15,228 nt of DNA from NCBI GenBank assembly GCA_964425855.1, contig CAYROE010000024.1:1-15228 (forward strand). Direction: 5' to 3'. Source of the DNA: S143-63 sp964425855 (lineage in GTDB: Archaea > Thermoproteota > Thermoprotei_A > Sulfolobales > Acidilobaceae). The notes under the pieces are model-generated. The model had not been told where the DNA came from, made no database searches, and saw only the letters and a program-made list of their open reading frames with translations. Both the position numbers and the translations under genes were made by a program. This document shows, in pieces, positions 12,911-15,228 of the stretch (position 1 is its first letter; each line of letters opens with the position of its first letter).

Positions 12911-15228
12911 TGTTCTATTTTTATGAAAATAAATAAAAATTGTTAAAATTATTACAACGATTATGAATACATTAATCCACAAATTATGAGACAATAAACC
13001 TTCATTACCTCTAACCGAGTTTTGCTCATTTGCATTCAGTGTTTTAGAAATGTTGTAACCTAGTATTATCTCTCCAGGTGTCGCTTTTAATATTACAACT
13101 TGGTTATTGTCATAGTATATCGGCTTTTGAGATGTGCAGAGCTCGGTTAAACTATCAGTCCTAGGTATCAGGGTGTTATTGTGCATTATCTCTGATATGC
13201 TTGTATTAACCGTTCTTATTAGTAGGTAAACGTATCTTTGTGTGTAGGATGATATGATTATTCTGGTTTGTTCTTGATAGTTTCTAGTGTGATTTATAAT
13301 AACAATCGCTGGGGGAGCTGCATATTCTATAGTAATCCCGGTATATTTCTCCATGTTTCTGGTGAACTCGTATTGTGCTAGTAGAAAAGCGCTAAGCGTT
13401 TCTGTGTTGGATTCAGTCGAGTTAATTGTTGCAGGAACCCAGTATTCATCTGTGAGCCTACTCCATAGGAGGCTTTGAGCTATGAGTACTATGCTGTTGT
13501 TCCAATAGTATGGTGCGAGCGCGTATACGAGGTATCCTAAGGCATATGAATCTAGTTCTTCCAAATGTATCCTTCTAATACTCGGCTTATACAAGGTGAT
13601 CACGTGGATACCTCCGCCTATTGTCTTAAACCAGGTATTCACCATGTAGTCAACTGCCCCCAGATACTTTGTATCCCCTGTAGCATTGTAGAGTAGCAGT
13701 AGTGCTTTTGCTACCTCTGCATTTACATCCACGTAGCTTGCAATACCATAGGGATGCGGGTAGTCCAAGAAGCCTCCGTTGAGCGGGGAGGAGACGTCGC
13801 GTATTTGTCTCTCGAGGATCTCGTTTCCAATATCTATTGCTTGTTCTAGTATCGTCCTATTTCCTGTCTTATAATATAGTATTGCTAGCGATGCAAGGTA
13901 ATTCGCTAGTATACGAGTTGATACACTGAAGTTGTTTCTGGCTAGGAGGCCTCCAACACCCAGTATTATCCTATTGATGGTGGTGTTGTTTGCAGAGGAT
14001 ACGACTAATCCGTGGAAGGGCCCCGTACCAGTGTTAAATGCATAGCTCAGGTCCACACCAGTATAATTATCTGCGTCAACGGCGAGTCTTATAGCCATGT
14101 CTTCGAGTCCTGTTGGATATGATGAGAGAGGGATAATCCTCATCCTTATAGTAATGTTTTCTCCGGGTTCTAGATCTCCTAGTAGGAAGTCGTACTTTAT
14201 CCATCTATAATACCACTTATCATATTCTTGATTCAACGATCCATATCCCCATACACTTACATTTTCCTTTTGAGAGGACTCTATTAAGACAATTACTGCC
14301 CTATTCAACCCCATCGGTTTAGACGAGTAAAGGATGCTTGGAAGCCATCCATTGTATTGGCTCCAGTCGCTTTGTCCCCATCTTGTAAAGATATATTCTC
14401 TATTGTCATTATTAGTGGCTGTCCCATAATTGTTAGAGTCAAAGTATCCGTGTCCAGGGATGAAAAGCTTATCGTATCTCCACCAGTCCAAGTTATCGAA
14501 TGCAAACGAAATCCTTACACTCTGTAGGGTACTGGTATAAATATTTCTGGCTTCCAGAAGCACGTCTACATATGGTTTTCCACCTGCGATTAAGAATATC
14601 TGACTATATTCCAGGATTCCATCAGACATAGTCCTCCTTATTACCGCCATAGTATCATTGGCATCGATCTCAGAATATACTATCTTTCCTGTACCTAGAC
14701 TACCGTCTCTAGTATCCCATATCCCCTTATAGTAGGAGGAGTCATTATCAGAGTTGTAGTACACCTCTGGACTCCTAATATTTGCCACGTACATGTCCAA
14801 AGGCCAAGCCACATGCTCACCATTCACCACACGAGTACTCGAGTAAGTATCCATGCCAAGAGCTATAACTCGATAATAAGATGATCCCTCTCTCCGACCA
14901 CCTTCAAGGTCACCCCCTATATTGACGATATAATTTCCAATGCTGAAATCTGTCTTATCCAATGAAAGAATCCTAATCCTCTCACAGCTAGTATACCTCG
15001 TGAAAAGCCATACATTACTCCCCTCAAAGTAAACGAACTGATCCAAATAGCTAGCTAGAGACCTGTCCCGGAGACTACTATTCAGATAACCGGTTTCCGT
15101 GAGCGCTAAAAGGGCCTCCCCCTGCTCCGTATTCCAATACCAGCACCTCCCCTCAACATTTCCCCAGGTCTCTCTAAACAATCCCATAGTATCATCGTAG
15201 AGCTTGCCTATTAGTATACTCGCTGTCT
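12905..15228 (-). CDS. Large membrane-anchored extracellular protein, possibly (alpha/alpha)-barrel carbohydrate-active; N-terminus beyond right edge
   Basis: The frame is open from the right window edge (TASILIGKLYDDT precedes the Met at 15185-15187), so the gene probably begins outside and at least 774 codons are visible. Numbered from that Met, residues about 1-390 contain beta-rich sequence with many Trp/Tyr. Residues about 400-610 are helical, with repeated hairpin-like units such as NAEVAKALLLLYNATGDTKY and YLASLAILYYKTGNRTILEQ. These resemble the (alpha/alpha)6 toroid of glycoside hydrolases or polysaccharide lyases. A beta-rich tail leads to one membrane helix (about 736-754, NVFIIVVIILTIFIYF) and a short basic end, so the bulk faces outside. 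Many N-glycosylation sequons support surface exposure. I could not identify catalytic acids, so enzymatic function is inferred from fold resemblance only. It converges with the secreted surface protein. Confidence 0.8.
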   Translation of the reverse strand, partial: TASILIGKLYDDTMGLFRETWGNVEGRCWYWNTEQGEALLALTETGYLNSSLRDRSLASYLDQFVYFEGSNVWLFTRYTSCERIRILSLDKTDFSIGNYIVNIGGDLEGGRREGSSYYRVIALGMDTYSSTRVVNGEHVAWPLDMYVANIRSPEVYYNSDNDSSYYKGIWDTRDGSLGTGKIVYSEIDANDTMAVIRRTMSDGILEYSQIFLIAGGKPYVDVLLEARNIYTSTLQSVRISFAFDNLDWWRYDKLFIPGHGYFDSNNYGTATNNDNREYIFTRWGQSDWSQYNGWLPSILYSSKPMGLNRAVIVLIESSQKENVSVWGYGSLNQEYDKWYYRWIKYDFLLGDLEPGENITIRMRIIPLSSYPTGLEDMAIRLAVDADNYTGVDLSYAFNTGTGPFHGLVVSSANNTTINRIILGVGGLLARNNFSVSTRILANYLASLAILYYKTGNRTILEQAIDIGNEILERQIRDVSSPLNGGFLDYPHPYGIASYVDVNAEVAKALLLLYNATGDTKYLGAVDYMVNTWFKTIGGGIHVITLYKPSIRRIHLEELDSYALGYLVYALAPYYWNNSIVLIAQSLLWSRLTDEYWVPATINSTESNTETLSAFLLAQYEFTRNMEKYTGITIEYAAPPAIVIINHTRNYQEQTRIIISSYTQRYVYLLIRTVNTSISEIMHNNTLIPRTDSLTELCTSQKPIYYDNNQVVILKATPGEIILGYNISKTLNANEQNSVRGNEGLLSHNLWINVFIIVVIILTIFIYFHKNRTH

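Noticed and set aside
1..15228. CRISPR array, insertion sequence or integrated element
   Set aside because: No regularly spaced direct repeats, transposase or integrase motifs, or terminal inverted repeats were seen; the tRNA-Thr gene shows no duplicated 3' end nearby.

Overview
The window looks like chromosomal DNA of a hyperthermophilic archaeon, most probably a Thermoproteota (crenarchaeal) member of the Desulfurococcales type. The reasons are a tungsten-type aldehyde ferredoxin oxidoreductase, a TupABC-type tungstate importer, a minimal TatA/TatC pair, TATA boxes about 25 nt upstream of start codons (some genes apparently leaderless), A- or T-rich promoters, frequent AGA/AGG and ATA codons, and purine-rich coding strands. 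The species cannot be named from the sequence. A run of 10 N (3251-3260) marks an assembly gap.

Layout. 1-562 (minus): 5' part of a flavin reductase-like protein that runs off the left edge. 714-4382 (plus): a MobA-like nucleotidyltransferase, tatA, tatC and a polyferredoxin split by the N gap. 4371-6627 (minus): a tungstate/molybdate ABC importer in the order tupA-tupB-tupC, with a perfect 8-bp inverted repeat (6637-6660) in its promoter that resembles a ModE site. 6730-7584 (plus): a lipoate-ligase-like protein that appears to start at CTG, divergent from tupA. 7558-7833 (minus): a MoaD/ThiS-family small protein without the usual C-terminal Gly-Gly. 8001-9866 (minus): the AOR-family tungsten enzyme. 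10237-10312 (minus): tRNA-Thr(GGU). 10353-11231 (minus): a membrane-anchored ClpP/SppA-fold serine protease-like protein. 11348-12793 (plus): a secreted lectin-like surface protein. 12905 to the right edge (minus): a large membrane-anchored extracellular protein that continues beyond the window.

How the parts fit together. From 714 to 9866 nearly every gene can be tied to tungsten or molybdenum biology: metal import (Tup), cofactor synthesis or nucleotide attachment (MoaD-like, MobA-like), a tungsten enzyme (AOR), iron-sulfur electron transfer (polyferredoxin), and folded-protein export (Tat), the usual route for exported Mo/W oxidoreductases. No Tat-exported Mo/W enzyme is visible, so the client of the mobA-tat-polyferredoxin group is either elsewhere or missing from view. 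The most interesting elements are the divergent lipoate-ligase-like protein placed between the importer and the MoaD/AOR pair, the MoaD-like protein with an abnormal tail, and the palindromic operator in the shared lpl/tupA promoter region. The right third is a separate region of surface proteins.
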